Shown in pieces: positions 54,911-63,756 of a stretch of 64,000 nt of DNA. Numbering within the stretch: the stretch's first letter is position 1; the number at the start of each line of letters is the position of its first letter. The DNA is from Verrucomicrobiales bacterium (GTDB lineage Bacteria > Verrucomicrobiota > Verrucomicrobiia > Verrucomicrobiales > V1-33): positions 124,001 through 188,000 of the forward strand of contig JAQGPJ010000041.1 in NCBI GenBank assembly GCA_028293125.1, written 5' to 3'. The translations under genes were made by a program, and so were the position numbers. The notes beneath the pieces were generated by a model. That model was not told the origin of the DNA and ran no database searches. It saw only the letters and a list, made by a program, of their open reading frames with translations.

Positions 54911-56391
54911 TCCTGCGGGGCGGAGGGATTCACAGCGGCGGGAGCCGGAGCCTGGGTCGGAGCTGCGGGAGCAGGTGCCGGGGCATCTGTGGATTCATCG
55001 CCGGCCTTTCCGGGTGGGAGTTCCGGTTCCGATTCTGAACCCGGTTTCGGCTCCGTGGGGGAGGCCGGGGGATTGCCCTCCTGACCGGGGGATGTCTCGG
55101 GGGATTTTGGAGACTTCGGAGCCTCAGAATCCGTGGAGGTCTTCTTTGACGGCAAAGTGAGCCCGGCAGGAGGGGTGGCCGGGGCAGGCAGAGGATCGGA
55201 GGTGTCCGCAGCCGGTTTGCCATCCTGGATCTCCAGCGTTTTAACCACATCCCCCGGATTCAGAGGAGGCTCATCCAGTGAAGGAGGATCAATGGCGGGG
55301 GGGCCTCCCTTGCCGGCGTTTTTGGCCGCCGTTCCTTTCTGCCCTTCAAGCGGGGGCAAAAGGAACAGGGAGTTCTCCGTGCCTGCAGCCATGGGAAGCT
55401 CCGGCAGATCCGGTGCCTGGGGGGCCGGAGTCCACGGCTGGAGGCTTTCACTGCGGGCCGCCACCTGAGTGGGCGCGGGACCGGGACCGGGACCCGGCCC
55501 GGCGAAGTCGGATTCCTGCGCTGCCCGCACCACGTCCGAGCCCACATAGCCAAGCCGTCCATTCTCCAGTTCCACGCGGGTCCAGCCCTTGCCAGCTTGG
55601 GCGACTTTGACCACCATCCCTTTGCCCAGCCGGAAATCCGGACCACCGGACTGACTGGGGCCGAACATAAAAAACGCGGTGCCGTCCTCCGTGATCACCG
55701 AGCGCTCCTGCCAGTCCGCCGGGCGTTCCGGTTTTTCCATGCCGGGCACCTCCCCGGCTGCATCCGTTCCTTTGAGTTTGTTTTTCAGGCGGGCAAAAAA
55801 GCCGGGCTTTTTGGTTTCCTCCACCGCCATAGGGGCCGGTCCCGGAGCAGGCGCAGGGATGATTCCCGCCGGGGCCGGGGATGGCGCGGTGGCTCCCCGC
55901 TTTCTGCTTTCAGCCACTGCAGGGGCGGACCCGGGCCGGGGTTGAGGTTGAGTCTGCACTGTGGCCGGCCCGGCCGGGACAGGCCTGCCGCCACCTGTGC
56001 CCGCTTTTCTTGCTGCTCCGGGGGGAGCACTGGTGGAACCAGGGCCGGCAGGCGCGGGACCGGCAGGTTTGGCCCGGTTGTTTTTGGCAGAGGTTTTGGA
56101 GGCCGCAGGCTTTTCTGCATTGGGGGCCGGCTCCGGGGATGGCGCGGGGCCGGGCTCCACAGCGCCCCCCCGTTTGAAGGGTGATTTAAGGCGCTTCAGC
56201 CAAGAGGGTTTCGGGGCCGGCTCCACCACCGCGCCCGGGGGAGGTGAAGAGGACGCGGGCGGGCTGGAGGCTGCAGCCTGCTTCTTTTTGGCAGGTGCCG
56301 CAGCCGCAGTGCCGGCGACCGCCAGAACGGCGGCGGCGCAGGCGGCGCGCAGAACGGATGAACGGGGGTGGATAGGGAGCTTCAGATGCAT
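54907..56391 (-). CDS. Exported Pro/Ala-rich protein with an SH3 domain
   Basis: The product has 494 residues. A signal peptide (SVLRAACAAAVLAVAGTAAAA) opens a long low-complexity region of Pro, Ala, Gly and Lys (about 28-225). A bacterial SH3-like domain follows (about 240-300: SVITEDGTAFFMFGP ... GKGWTRVELENGRLGYVGSD). A second Pro-rich region fills the C-terminus. SH3b domains bind peptidoglycan peptides, which agrees with the coupled L,D-transpeptidase gene downstream. ATG 56391 is chosen because the signal peptide starts there; the upstream frame is only open by chance. Confidence 0.82.
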   Translation of the reverse strand: MHLKLPIHPRSSVLRAACAAAVLAVAGTAAAAPAKKKQAAASSPPASSSPPPGAVVEPAPKPSWLKRLKSPFKRGGAVEPGPAPSPEPAPNAEKPAASKTSAKNNRAKPAGPAPAGPGSTSAPPGAARKAGTGGGRPVPAGPATVQTQPQPRPGSAPAVAESRKRGATAPSPAPAGIIPAPAPGPAPMAVEETKKPGFFARLKNKLKGTDAAGEVPGMEKPERPADWQERSVITEDGTAFFMFGPSQSGGPDFRLGKGMVVKVAQAGKGWTRVELENGRLGYVGSDVVRAAQESDFAGPGPGPGPAPTQVAARSESLQPWTPAPQAPDLPELPMAAGTENSLFLLPPLEGQKGTAAKNAGKGGPPAIDPPSLDEPPLNPGDVVKTLEIQDGKPAADTSDPLPAPATPPAGLTLPSKKTSTDSEAPKSPKSPETSPGQEGNPPASPTEPKPGSESEPELPPGKAGDESTDAPAPAPAAPTQAPAPAAVNPSAPQE

Positions 56392-56548
56392 TGCCGGGAA
56401 AACTTTTCCAACCAGCCACTCATGCAGGTGCCAGGCGGGATCACAAACGTTTACATCCATACGACGGCCTCTGTTGAAAAAATGCGGGAAATCCCCGGCA
56501 ACTGCGGTTATATTGCCACCCTCCCCCTTCCCCTCCTGTTCCCTTATT

Positions 56549-56950
56549 ATGATTTCCCGGGATTCCATCCGACAGCTTCTGCTCCGTCTTGAGTCCCTCG
56601 GCGTGGCGCGGGATGACCTTGTCGAAACCTTTGTGCGTGGGCGCGGCAACGGCGGCCAGAAGATCAATAAAACATCCTCCACCGTCCGGCTGCGGCACGA
56701 GCCCACAGGCATTGAGGTGCTCTGCCAGGAGCAGAGGAGCCTGGCGCAGAACCGCTATCTGGCCCGTGAGCTGCTTTGTGAAAAACTGGAGCACCGCCGC
56801 CAAGCCCATTATCAGGCACGGCAGGCCGCCATTTCCCGGGCACGGGCGCAGAAGGCCAAACGCAGCCCTGCCCTGAAGCGGCGCATGGTGGAAAACAAGC
56901 GCCACCGCTCCGGCATCAAAGCCGGCCGCCGTTCCGTGCGCGAGGATTAA
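56549..56950 (+). CDS. Class I release factor-like protein with GGQ motif (ribosome rescue type)
   Basis: The product has 133 residues. The catalytic loop GRGNGGQKINKTSSTVRL carries GGQ (35-37), which enters the peptidyl-transferase centre and frees the peptide from tRNA. The protein has no codon-recognition domain, and its basic C-terminus (ALKRRMVENKRHRSGIKAGR) resembles ArfB/ICT1-type rescue factors that bind the empty mRNA channel. The start at ATG 56549 begins the fold at once. It lies 158 bases from the divergent SH3-domain gene. Confidence 0.88.
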   Translation: MISRDSIRQLLLRLESLGVARDDLVETFVRGRGNGGQKINKTSSTVRLRHEPTGIEVLCQEQRSLAQNRYLARELLCEKLEHRRQAHYQARQAAISRARAQKAKRSPALKRRMVENKRHRSGIKAGRRSVRED

Positions 56951-57024
56951 GACGTCCTAAAAGCGTCACTCCGTCAGGAAACTGCTTTGAGGGACAGGCG
57001 CACTGTGGCATGATCCTGCGCGTT

Positions 57025-57687
57025 ATGTCCGACCACCGCTCCGTGGAGCCATCAGACAGATCCCTGGTCCGCCGCGCGACCGGGCAGGCACTGGCACCGT
57101 CACCCGCCCCGGCGGCAGAGGGGGAGGATGATCAGGGACTGCGGATGTCCCGCCCCTTCTGTCCCAAATGCGGCATCCATCTGCAGGGAGCCAAACACAC
57201 CACCGGCATCGCCTGGCGCTGCGCGTCCTGCCAGGGCCAGTCTCTGAATTTCAGCCAGTTCCGGAAAATGATCCCGCGCGACCGGGTGGATGAGATCTGG
57301 CTGACCACCAACGAGCAGCCCGTGACCGCTCCGGGCCGCACTCCCTGTCCGGAATGCCGCCGTCCCATGAATGCAGTGCTGATCCCGCTGGAGGAGCGCG
57401 AGGTGGAGTTGGACATCTGCTGCATCTGCCAACGCCTTTGGCTGGACAGCCAGGAGAAGCTCTCCGGCATCATTGATATCAGTGAAAAAACGCGGACTGG
57501 CCGGAAACCGCCTGTGATCCGCATGACCAAACGCGGCGCGGACGATCCCGCCCAGCAGGCCTATCAGGAAAAGCTGGCCCGCGTGCAGGTCCAACTGATC
57601 CGGGAAAAGCACCGCCACCGCCCCATTGTTTTCCAACTCATGCTGTTTCTCGCGGTTTACCTGCTGTTCCGTTTCTGGTTTGGATGA
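57025..57687 (+). CDS. Zinc-ribbon protein with C-terminal membrane helix
   Basis: The product has 220 residues. Two Cys clusters appear: CPKCG ... CASCQ (about 46-69) and CPECRRPM ... CCICQRLWLD (about 110-136). The second is the zf-TFIIB pattern, where the WLD that follows is typical. The last 20 residues (IVFQLMLFLAVYLLFRFWF) form a membrane anchor. Similar zinc-ribbon proteins are sometimes fused to rhomboid proteases, but no protease part is present here. Function unknown. A start at ATG 57145 would remove a Pro/Ala-rich leader. Confidence 0.75.
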   Translation: MSDHRSVEPSDRSLVRRATGQALAPSPAPAAEGEDDQGLRMSRPFCPKCGIHLQGAKHTTGIAWRCASCQGQSLNFSQFRKMIPRDRVDEIWLTTNEQPVTAPGRTPCPECRRPMNAVLIPLEEREVELDICCICQRLWLDSQEKLSGIIDISEKTRTGRKPPVIRMTKRGADDPAQQAYQEKLARVQVQLIREKHRHRPIVFQLMLFLAVYLLFRFWFG

Positions 57688-57752
57688 GAAATCCTTTTCC
57701 GGCAGTCACTCATCCGATACCCGATACCCTCACTCCACCGCTGGCCGGCGAT

Positions 57753-57781
57753 GCAGGGCGGAGCCGCAGGTATGGCCCTGC
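57753..57781. terminator. Hairpin between two convergent genes
   Basis: GCAGGGC (57753-57759) pairs with GCCCTGC (57775-57781). It lies between the stop codons of the zinc-ribbon gene and the leftward caspase-like gene. No T-run follows, so its role is unproven. Confidence 0.4.
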
Positions 57782-57785
57782 CTGC

Positions 57786-59204
57786 TTATTTCAAGCGCGC
57801 CAAGGCCTCCAGCGCAAGCTTTTTGGCGCCGGGCTGCTTGAATTTTCCCTCGGCGGCGGCGGTGAAGTCGGATTTGGCCTCCTCCGTCTGTCCCAGAGCC
57901 AGATGCGCGCGGCCACGGTTGTAAAGAATGTAGGCATCCTCCGGAGCGAGCGCCTGCGCGGCCTGGTAGGCGGTGAGCGCCTCCTCCGCCCGGTCCAGCA
58001 GCAGCAGGCAATCCCCCAGCCGGTTCTGCGCTTTGGCGGTGAGCAACGGCATTTTGACGTGGTCCGGCGGCAGACAGTCATGCAGCCCATCCAGCACCAA
58101 AGCGCAGGTGTCCCTGGCGGTCCCGACCTCCGGCGTGGCCTCTGTGGCTCCCTTCAGCGACTCCTTCACCTGCTCCAGCAGGGCCTCCAAAGGTGCGGCG
58201 GCGAAATCACCCGGTCCCTGACTGGCCGCCATCCGTTGCAGCGCGGCCACACACTGAACCGCCTCCCCGGCGGCAGCCATTTTGGTGATTTCCGGGAGGC
58301 CGGGGGTGGACCGGGAAGGTGCACCCGCCTGGCCGGCGGGCTCCGATGAACGGCTGACGTCAGGCCCCGGCGGATTTTCCAAAGCCAATGGCGGTGCGGG
58401 GGCCGGCGGGGGCAGTCTGCCCGCGAGATAAATGTCATCACCGATGAGACGGGAGTATTCCGCGGGGATCTGGGCACCGTTGGACAGCTTCAGCACCCCG
58501 GCGCGGGTGCGCTTGAAAACCTGCTCGATGGTCAGGCCCGGCGTGCACAGGTTCCGAATCAGCTCACCGGTGTAAAGGCCATTGGTCCCTTCACCGTCGT
58601 TGGCGGTGTGGCCGGCATCGGTGGCGAAGGCAATGAGCGAGCCGGCAGGGGGCTTCATCTCTGTCAGCCCCGCGGTGCCGGAGGCATCGCGGCGGCGCGG
58701 ATTGCGGGCTACGGGGGTGCTGCGGCAGGCGTCGAGGATCACTAGGCTGCAGCGCGCGCCGGAGGCGCTCATCTCCGCCACCGCCTGTTCGGCGTTGAAG
58801 AGCCGGGTCTCCGCCAGCAGCCGCATGGACGCCTCCTCCACCCCGGCGGGGTCATAACCGCTTTTGACCGGCATCAGATAGTTGGAGCCGCCCACCTGGA
58901 TGCCGTGCCCCGCGAAGTAAAACAGGGCCACCTCCGCCGCCTTGGCTTTGCCCCGGAACTCCATCACCGCCGCCATCAGCTTGTCCCGCGTGACATTGTG
59001 GACCTCGGTCACGGCAAATCCCAGGCGGCGCAGGGCTTTGGCCACCGCCGAGGCATCGTTGCCCGCATTGCGGAGAGGCCCGACGGCGGTTTCATATTTG
59101 GCATTGCCGATCACCAGTGCAGCGCGCTGCCCCTGGGCCCGCGCCGCGGTCCACGGGATCAGCGTCAGGCAGAGAAAAAGAACAATGCCGGGAAGGATAT
59201 GCAT
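57786..59204 (-). CDS. Exported caspase-family (peptidase C14) protein with TPR
   Basis: The product has 472 residues. A signal peptide (LPGIVLFLCLTLIPWTAARA) precedes a caspase-like domain (about 26-260). It contains ALVIGNAKYETAVGPLRNAGND, the catalytic His100 in FYFAGHGIQ and Cys160 in LVILDACRS. A Pro-rich linker leads to about two or three TPR-type helical repeats at the C-terminus (NRLGDCLLLLDRAEEALTAYQ, LYNRGRAHLALGQTEEAKSD). Orthocaspases of this build are usually Arg/Lys-specific, and the exported form may act on periplasmic proteins. It is divergent from the NlpC-like lipoprotein gene. Confidence 0.9.
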   Translation of the reverse strand: MHILPGIVLFLCLTLIPWTAARAQGQRAALVIGNAKYETAVGPLRNAGNDASAVAKALRRLGFAVTEVHNVTRDKLMAAVMEFRGKAKAAEVALFYFAGHGIQVGGSNYLMPVKSGYDPAGVEEASMRLLAETRLFNAEQAVAEMSASGARCSLVILDACRSTPVARNPRRRDASGTAGLTEMKPPAGSLIAFATDAGHTANDGEGTNGLYTGELIRNLCTPGLTIEQVFKRTRAGVLKLSNGAQIPAEYSRLIGDDIYLAGRLPPPAPAPPLALENPPGPDVSRSSEPAGQAGAPSRSTPGLPEITKMAAAGEAVQCVAALQRMAASQGPGDFAAAPLEALLEQVKESLKGATEATPEVGTARDTCALVLDGLHDCLPPDHVKMPLLTAKAQNRLGDCLLLLDRAEEALTAYQAAQALAPEDAYILYNRGRAHLALGQTEEAKSDFTAAAEGKFKQPGAKKLALEALARLK

Positions 59205-59387
59205 GAGGCGGAAAGTTGAGCCAATGGAGGAAAACGAAAGCGGAAAAGAAAAGCGGATAGCCGGTTGCCGCTTCCCTCCCCGCCTGATTCAGCCCTGCTG
59301 TCCGGTGCGCATATGGAGCGGCCACAGATGAGATCCACCAGGATTTTGCCTTTCGCTGACGGCTTCTGTTATTCATGCTCCGCGCCC

Positions 59388-60260
59388 ATGCGGTTTCCTT
59401 TTCCTGTTTTCCTGATGCTGCTGGCCGCCGCCGGCTGCACCGCCACTCCCGAGGGCAGACCCCAGCCGGAGCCCGGCGCGGCTGAGGCCCGCCGTGCTTC
59501 CGCTCTGGTGCCGGGTGATCCCTCCGCCCCCTCCCAAGTGACTCCGGACGAGGCCATGGCCATCCCCCAGGCCTACGCCCGCCATCCATGGCGGCCCTTC
59601 GCCAGCAACATTCTGCACGGAAAGGACACCTCCGGCGTGCTGGTGAACACTCCCGATATCAGCCACGACCCGCAGCAGGACCGGCGTGGCTGGTGGGTGC
59701 CCGGCCAGGTCAACCAAGGCATCCCCTACAAATGGGGCGGATTTGACGATCCCTCCTCTTTTGAGGCCGCCATCGCCGGAGGCCTGGCCGCCGGGGACGT
59801 CTCCTCACCGGAGAAAAGACGTGCCAACAATGCCGCCGTCAGCCGGCAGGCGGCGGGGGTGGACTGCTCCGGGTTTGTCTCCCGGTGCCTGAAACTGCCC
59901 AGTGTTCATGATACGTCACAGCTGCCCGCCGTGTGCCGCCGGCTGGGCAGCGCTCAGGAACTCCGCGCCGGGGATGTGCTGAACATTCCTAAAAGGCATG
60001 TGCTCCTCTGCGCCGGCTGGGTGGACCCGCAGCGCACTTGGATTTATTTTTATGAAACCGGCGGCGCGCCTGATTACTGGAAGCCGGGTCTGAAACAGGC
60101 CCCGCTCGATTCCCTGCTCGCCCTGGGCTACCAGCCCCTGCGCTATAACGGCATGGCCCAGGAGCCCGTGCCGGACGGCAAGCAGCCCCGCGAGGTGCTG
60201 ACCCGCGCCGTCAAATCCACCGCTGCCGTGATCACGGATCCCACCATCGGAGAGCCGTGA
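59388..60260 (+). CDS. NlpC/P60-like lipoprotein
   Basis: The product has 290 residues. The lipobox LLAAAGC (Cys17) marks a lipoprotein. The C-terminal half holds a cysteine-peptidase core like NlpC/P60, with GVDCSGFVSRCLKLP (Cys160) and RHVLLCAGW (His204). The segment GIPYKWGGFDDPSSFE is the common pre-motif. It probably cuts peptide stems in cell wall, or may be a relative with changed target. The short motif distances are normal. ATG 59388 directly begins the lipoprotein signal. Confidence 0.85.
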   Translation: MRFPFPVFLMLLAAAGCTATPEGRPQPEPGAAEARRASALVPGDPSAPSQVTPDEAMAIPQAYARHPWRPFASNILHGKDTSGVLVNTPDISHDPQQDRRGWWVPGQVNQGIPYKWGGFDDPSSFEAAIAGGLAAGDVSSPEKRRANNAAVSRQAAGVDCSGFVSRCLKLPSVHDTSQLPAVCRRLGSAQELRAGDVLNIPKRHVLLCAGWVDPQRTWIYFYETGGAPDYWKPGLKQAPLDSLLALGYQPLRYNGMAQEPVPDGKQPREVLTRAVKSTAAVITDPTIGEP

Positions 60261-60347
60261 TGCGGATCATGGGCAGGCCGGGTGGCGCGCCTTCCATTCC
60301 CTCAGGCCATGGCTCCGGCAGTTCCACTCCCGGCGGCCCTGAACCAT

Positions 60348-61463
60348 TCAGCGGGGCCGGCGAAGCCGCCAGAAGCGGGAGGGAGCCTCCTGGACCGGCT
60401 GGGAAAGCCACCATTCCTTCAGGGTGGAGTCAAAGGACGGGGCCACGGCTTTCCAGGAATCCAGCGTCGTGGAGGTTTCCATGACAAGGTTGTCCGCGGA
60501 GGAATAACTGAACCGCACACTGTCTCCCATGCGCTCCAGCCTTACAGGAGGCAACGGATCAGCCGTGAATCCGGTGACCGACATGTGGGGTGCCGGAAAA
60601 TCCCCGGTGATGGTGGAGACCGGGCCAAAGGTGAGGCCACCGTCCAGCGTGTCCGCAAACGACATGGCAACGCCCGGCAGACCGGGTCTGTTGATAAAAT
60701 AAAGCCGCAGTTTCCCCCCGCCGAGGTCAGTCAGGCACTGCCCCTCCTGGGTATCCCCCCAGTTGGGCCGGGAAATCAGCTTGTATCCCTCCACCGGCGA
60801 GGTGTCGGAGCGGAAAAGATGGGCTCCCAAGCCGCCGTAATTGCGGCAGACCAACAGCCAATGGTGCTGGAACCGTATGACCTGGGCATCAATATGGGAG
60901 AGGGTGTTCACGGCCTCCGGTCCCTCAACCAGGGATTTTTCCGTCCATTCCGTCAGTCCGGCATTGGCTGCCTTGACGTAAAAGATGCTCCAGTGGCCCA
61001 CCGCGTTCATTTTGGCGAAAGTGATATAAACGCCGTTGTCATCCATGCACCATTCCGGTGCCCAGGTGTAACCCTCACCAGTCGGCACATTGACCAGGAA
61101 TGCCCAGTCGATCAGATTATCTGAAGCAGCGATGCCGAAATAGGTCACCAGTCCAAAGCCTCCGGCGGTGTAGGCCAGATAGTAACGGCCTTTCCAGAAG
61201 AGCAGTGAAGAGTCCCGGCAGCCATCGCCCGCGGGCGGCGTGAAATTGAACGGAGTGATTCTCTGGAAATCAATTCCGTCACTTGAAACCGCCAGCATCG
61301 GCCTCTGGTTGCTGTCATCATGGCTGCTGGCCACAAAGAAAGGCCGGGGAATTTCCCCGCCTTCAAAGGCGGCTCTCGCCTTCTCAACCGGTCCGGCGGA
61401 ACTGACGGAAATCAGCCCTGCCAAAAAGGATGCCATCAAAAAGGGAAAACGTTCAGCATTCAT
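60348..61463 (-). CDS. Exported beta-propeller protein, glycosidase (GH43/GH32-like) fold
   Basis: The product has 371 residues with a signal peptide (ERFPFLMASFLAGLISVSSAG). Repeated blades are suggested by RDSSLLFWKGRYYLAYTAGG, WAPEWCMDDNGVYITFAKM, HIDAQVIRFQHHWLLVCRN and GQCLTDLGGGKLRLYFINR. Acidic residues in these positions (RDSS, APEW) match five-bladed glycoside hydrolases. The last 60 residues form the module METSTTLDSWKAV ... SRFWRL, as in other exported proteins of this window. The substrate is unknown. The gap 61464-61697 holds no gene. Confidence 0.72.
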   Translation of the reverse strand: MNAERFPFLMASFLAGLISVSSAGPVEKARAAFEGGEIPRPFFVASSHDDSNQRPMLAVSSDGIDFQRITPFNFTPPAGDGCRDSSLLFWKGRYYLAYTAGGFGLVTYFGIAASDNLIDWAFLVNVPTGEGYTWAPEWCMDDNGVYITFAKMNAVGHWSIFYVKAANAGLTEWTEKSLVEGPEAVNTLSHIDAQVIRFQHHWLLVCRNYGGLGAHLFRSDTSPVEGYKLISRPNWGDTQEGQCLTDLGGGKLRLYFINRPGLPGVAMSFADTLDGGLTFGPVSTITGDFPAPHMSVTGFTADPLPPVRLERMGDSVRFSYSSADNLVMETSTTLDSWKAVAPSFDSTLKEWWLSQPVQEAPSRFWRLRRPR

Positions 61464-61697
61464 ACAGCAGGGTGGAATGGGGATCAGGCGGCGCATGATG
61501 CCGTCCCTGCCGGGGAAGCGCAAGGTTTTATCCCGGCACCTGCGGGGAGCCCCCCTCCCATCCCCAACACCGTGGTGATATATCGTGCCGTTTTCCCTGT
61601 TCCATTCAATCCCCGCTGACGCTGACTGTCCGGCACTCCGCCCATGAACAGGCTCCCGAATGGGAAATCCGGCTCATGGGCGGAGCACAGCGGACTT

Positions 61698-63266
61698 TCA
61701 CGGGGCCGCCGCCTTTTTCATCAGGAAGTATTCGATGCTGTCCACCAGAGCGCGCCAGGAGGCGTCAATGATATTTCCCGAAACGCCCACCGTGGACCAC
61801 TCGCCGGAGCCGTCGGTGGAGTCGATGAGCACCCGCGTCCGGGCCGCAGTGCCGCGGTGCCCGTCGATGATGCGCACCTTGTAGTCTGTCAGCTGCATGC
61901 GGGCGATATCGGGGTAGCGGGTGATCAGCGCCTGACGCAGCGCGCCGTCCAAGGCATTCACCGGCCCGCCGCCTTCGGCCACGGTGAGGATGGTTTCCCC
62001 GCCGAGGTGCAGTTTCACGGTGGCCAGGCAGTTTTCATAGTCCCGCAGGGTGTCGCGGCGGAAGACGCATTCGAACTCCACGTGGTCGAACAGCGGGGTG
62101 GTCAGTCCCAGGGTGCGGCGGATGAGGAGCTCGAAGGAGGCGTCGGCGGCCTCGAACTCGTAGCCCTCCTTCTCCAAGGTTTTGAGTTTTTCCAGAAGAT
62201 CGCGCACCACCGGCCCGCCCTTCTCGATGGAGAGCCCCATGGCTTCCGCCTTCATCAAAATATTGCTCTGGCCGGACATGTCGCTGAGCACGATGACCTG
62301 CTGATTGCCCACCAGCGCGGGGCTGACGTGCTCATAGGTGCGGGCCAGCTTCTGCACGGCGTGGACGTGCAGGCCGCCCTTGTGCGTGAAGGCCGCGCGG
62401 CCCACGTAGGGGGCGCGGAGGTCCGGGGTCACATTCGCCAGCTCATCGATGAAATGAGCGATCTCGCTGAGCCTTGTCAGATCCGGCACCGCCTCAATGC
62501 CCATTTTAAGCTGGAGGTTGGGAATGATAGTGGTCAGGTTGCAGTTCCCCACCCGCTCGCCATAGCCGTTGATGGTCCCCTGCACCTGCACCGCCCCCGC
62601 GCGGACGGCCGCCAGGGCGTTGGCCACCCCGGTGCCGCTGTCGTTGTGGGTGTGGATGCCCACCCCGCAGCCGAGGTGCTTCACGGCGGTGGCGGTGACT
62701 TCGCTGATGTATTCAGGCAGCGCGCCGCCGTTGGTCTCGCACAGGACGATAAGGTCAGCGCCTGCATCGTGGGCGGTTTTGATCACCTTCAGGGAGTATT
62801 CCGGGTCCTCGCGGTAGCTGTCAAAGAAGTGTTCGGCATCGTAGAACACGGTGCGCCCGTGGGATTTCAGGTAGCTCACCGTGTCCCCGATCATGGCCAG
62901 ATTCTCCTCCAGGCTCACGCGGAAGACCTCGGTGACGTGCAGCGGCCAGGTTTTGCCGACGATGGTGATGACGGGTGTCCGGGCGTCCAGCAGCAGTTGC
63001 ACCTGAGCATCGTCCTCCACTTTGGTATGGCCCCGCCGGGTCATGCCAAAGGCGCACAGTTTGGCGTGCTTCCAAGTGCGTTTGGCGGCCTCCTCGAAGA
63101 ATTCGACATCGCGGGGATTGGAGCCCGGCCAGCCACCCTCGATGTAGTCGATGCCAAAGCCGTCAAGCTTTTCCGCCACACGGAGTTTGTCGGCGACCGT
63201 GAAGCTGATGCCGGTGCCCTGCGTGCCGTCGCGGAGGGTGGTGTCGTAAAGAGTGACCTGTTTCAT
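61698..63266 (-). CDS. cimA: (R)-citramalate synthase
   Basis: The product has 522 residues. It condenses pyruvate and acetyl-CoA to citramalate, a threonine-independent route to isoleucine. The HMGL-like barrel opens LYDTTLRDGTQGTGISFTV and has IEGGWPGSNP, LCETNGGALP, GVGIHTHNDSGTGVANAL and GTINGYGERVGNCNL. The C-terminal LeuA-type regulatory domain is present, so leucine or isoleucine feedback is likely. The pattern GGWPGSNPRD and overall length favour CimA over 2-isopropylmalate synthase. Confidence 0.93.
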   Translation of the reverse strand: MKQVTLYDTTLRDGTQGTGISFTVADKLRVAEKLDGFGIDYIEGGWPGSNPRDVEFFEEAAKRTWKHAKLCAFGMTRRGHTKVEDDAQVQLLLDARTPVITIVGKTWPLHVTEVFRVSLEENLAMIGDTVSYLKSHGRTVFYDAEHFFDSYREDPEYSLKVIKTAHDAGADLIVLCETNGGALPEYISEVTATAVKHLGCGVGIHTHNDSGTGVANALAAVRAGAVQVQGTINGYGERVGNCNLTTIIPNLQLKMGIEAVPDLTRLSEIAHFIDELANVTPDLRAPYVGRAAFTHKGGLHVHAVQKLARTYEHVSPALVGNQQVIVLSDMSGQSNILMKAEAMGLSIEKGGPVVRDLLEKLKTLEKEGYEFEAADASFELLIRRTLGLTTPLFDHVEFECVFRRDTLRDYENCLATVKLHLGGETILTVAEGGGPVNALDGALRQALITRYPDIARMQLTDYKVRIIDGHRGTAARTRVLIDSTDGSGEWSTVGVSGNIIDASWRALVDSIEYFLMKKAAAP

Positions 63267-63756
63267 ACGGGGATGATGGGATTAGGATGTGCTGTGCTGC
63301 TGAGGTGGAAATGGAAGGGAAACACTAATGGCCGGAGGGTCCGTCATCCCGACACTGGCCTGCCTGCTTTTACGGCTGCCAGTGCTGCCCCTGCCAGCCT
63401 GCGCCGCCGGATTTCTCTGCGCGGAAGGCGGTGCCTGCGGGATGGATTGGAATGGACGGACCAGTTTCCGGTCCGGCATGGCCGGATTTTTCAAAATGCC
63501 ACGCACCGGGAGGCGCGGTTGGTCTGGCTACGCCCGCCCCTCCGGTTCACAGCCAACGGGAAACCGCCGGCCGGACCCGGAAGGGCCCGCGAATCGGGAA
63601 AGCCCCCGGTATAATCCGGAGGCAATTTATGTCGGCGCAGGGCGTCATGAGGACAAGGGGCGGCACCATTAAGGAGTTCCACGGATTTTGCAAATGGATC
63701 GTGTGGTGGATTGCGGGGCCTTCAACCTCCCTCCCATGCCCCGCATACAAGCCTGC
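63267..63756. other. Intergenic region of about 490 bases, no gene assigned
   Basis: A G-rich patch at 63434-63460 resembles the low-complexity spacer at 6569-6586. A hairpin GCCCCCGG/CCGGAGGC (63602-63623) has TATAAT in its loop. Small open frames exist on both strands but show no family character; on the minus strand at 63320-63390 the text resembles decayed intergenic repeat sequence. Confidence 0.5.

Noticed and set aside
63328-63672. Open frame of 114 codons on the plus strand
   Set aside because: No family character, unusual composition, and overlap with text that looks like decayed intergenic repeat.
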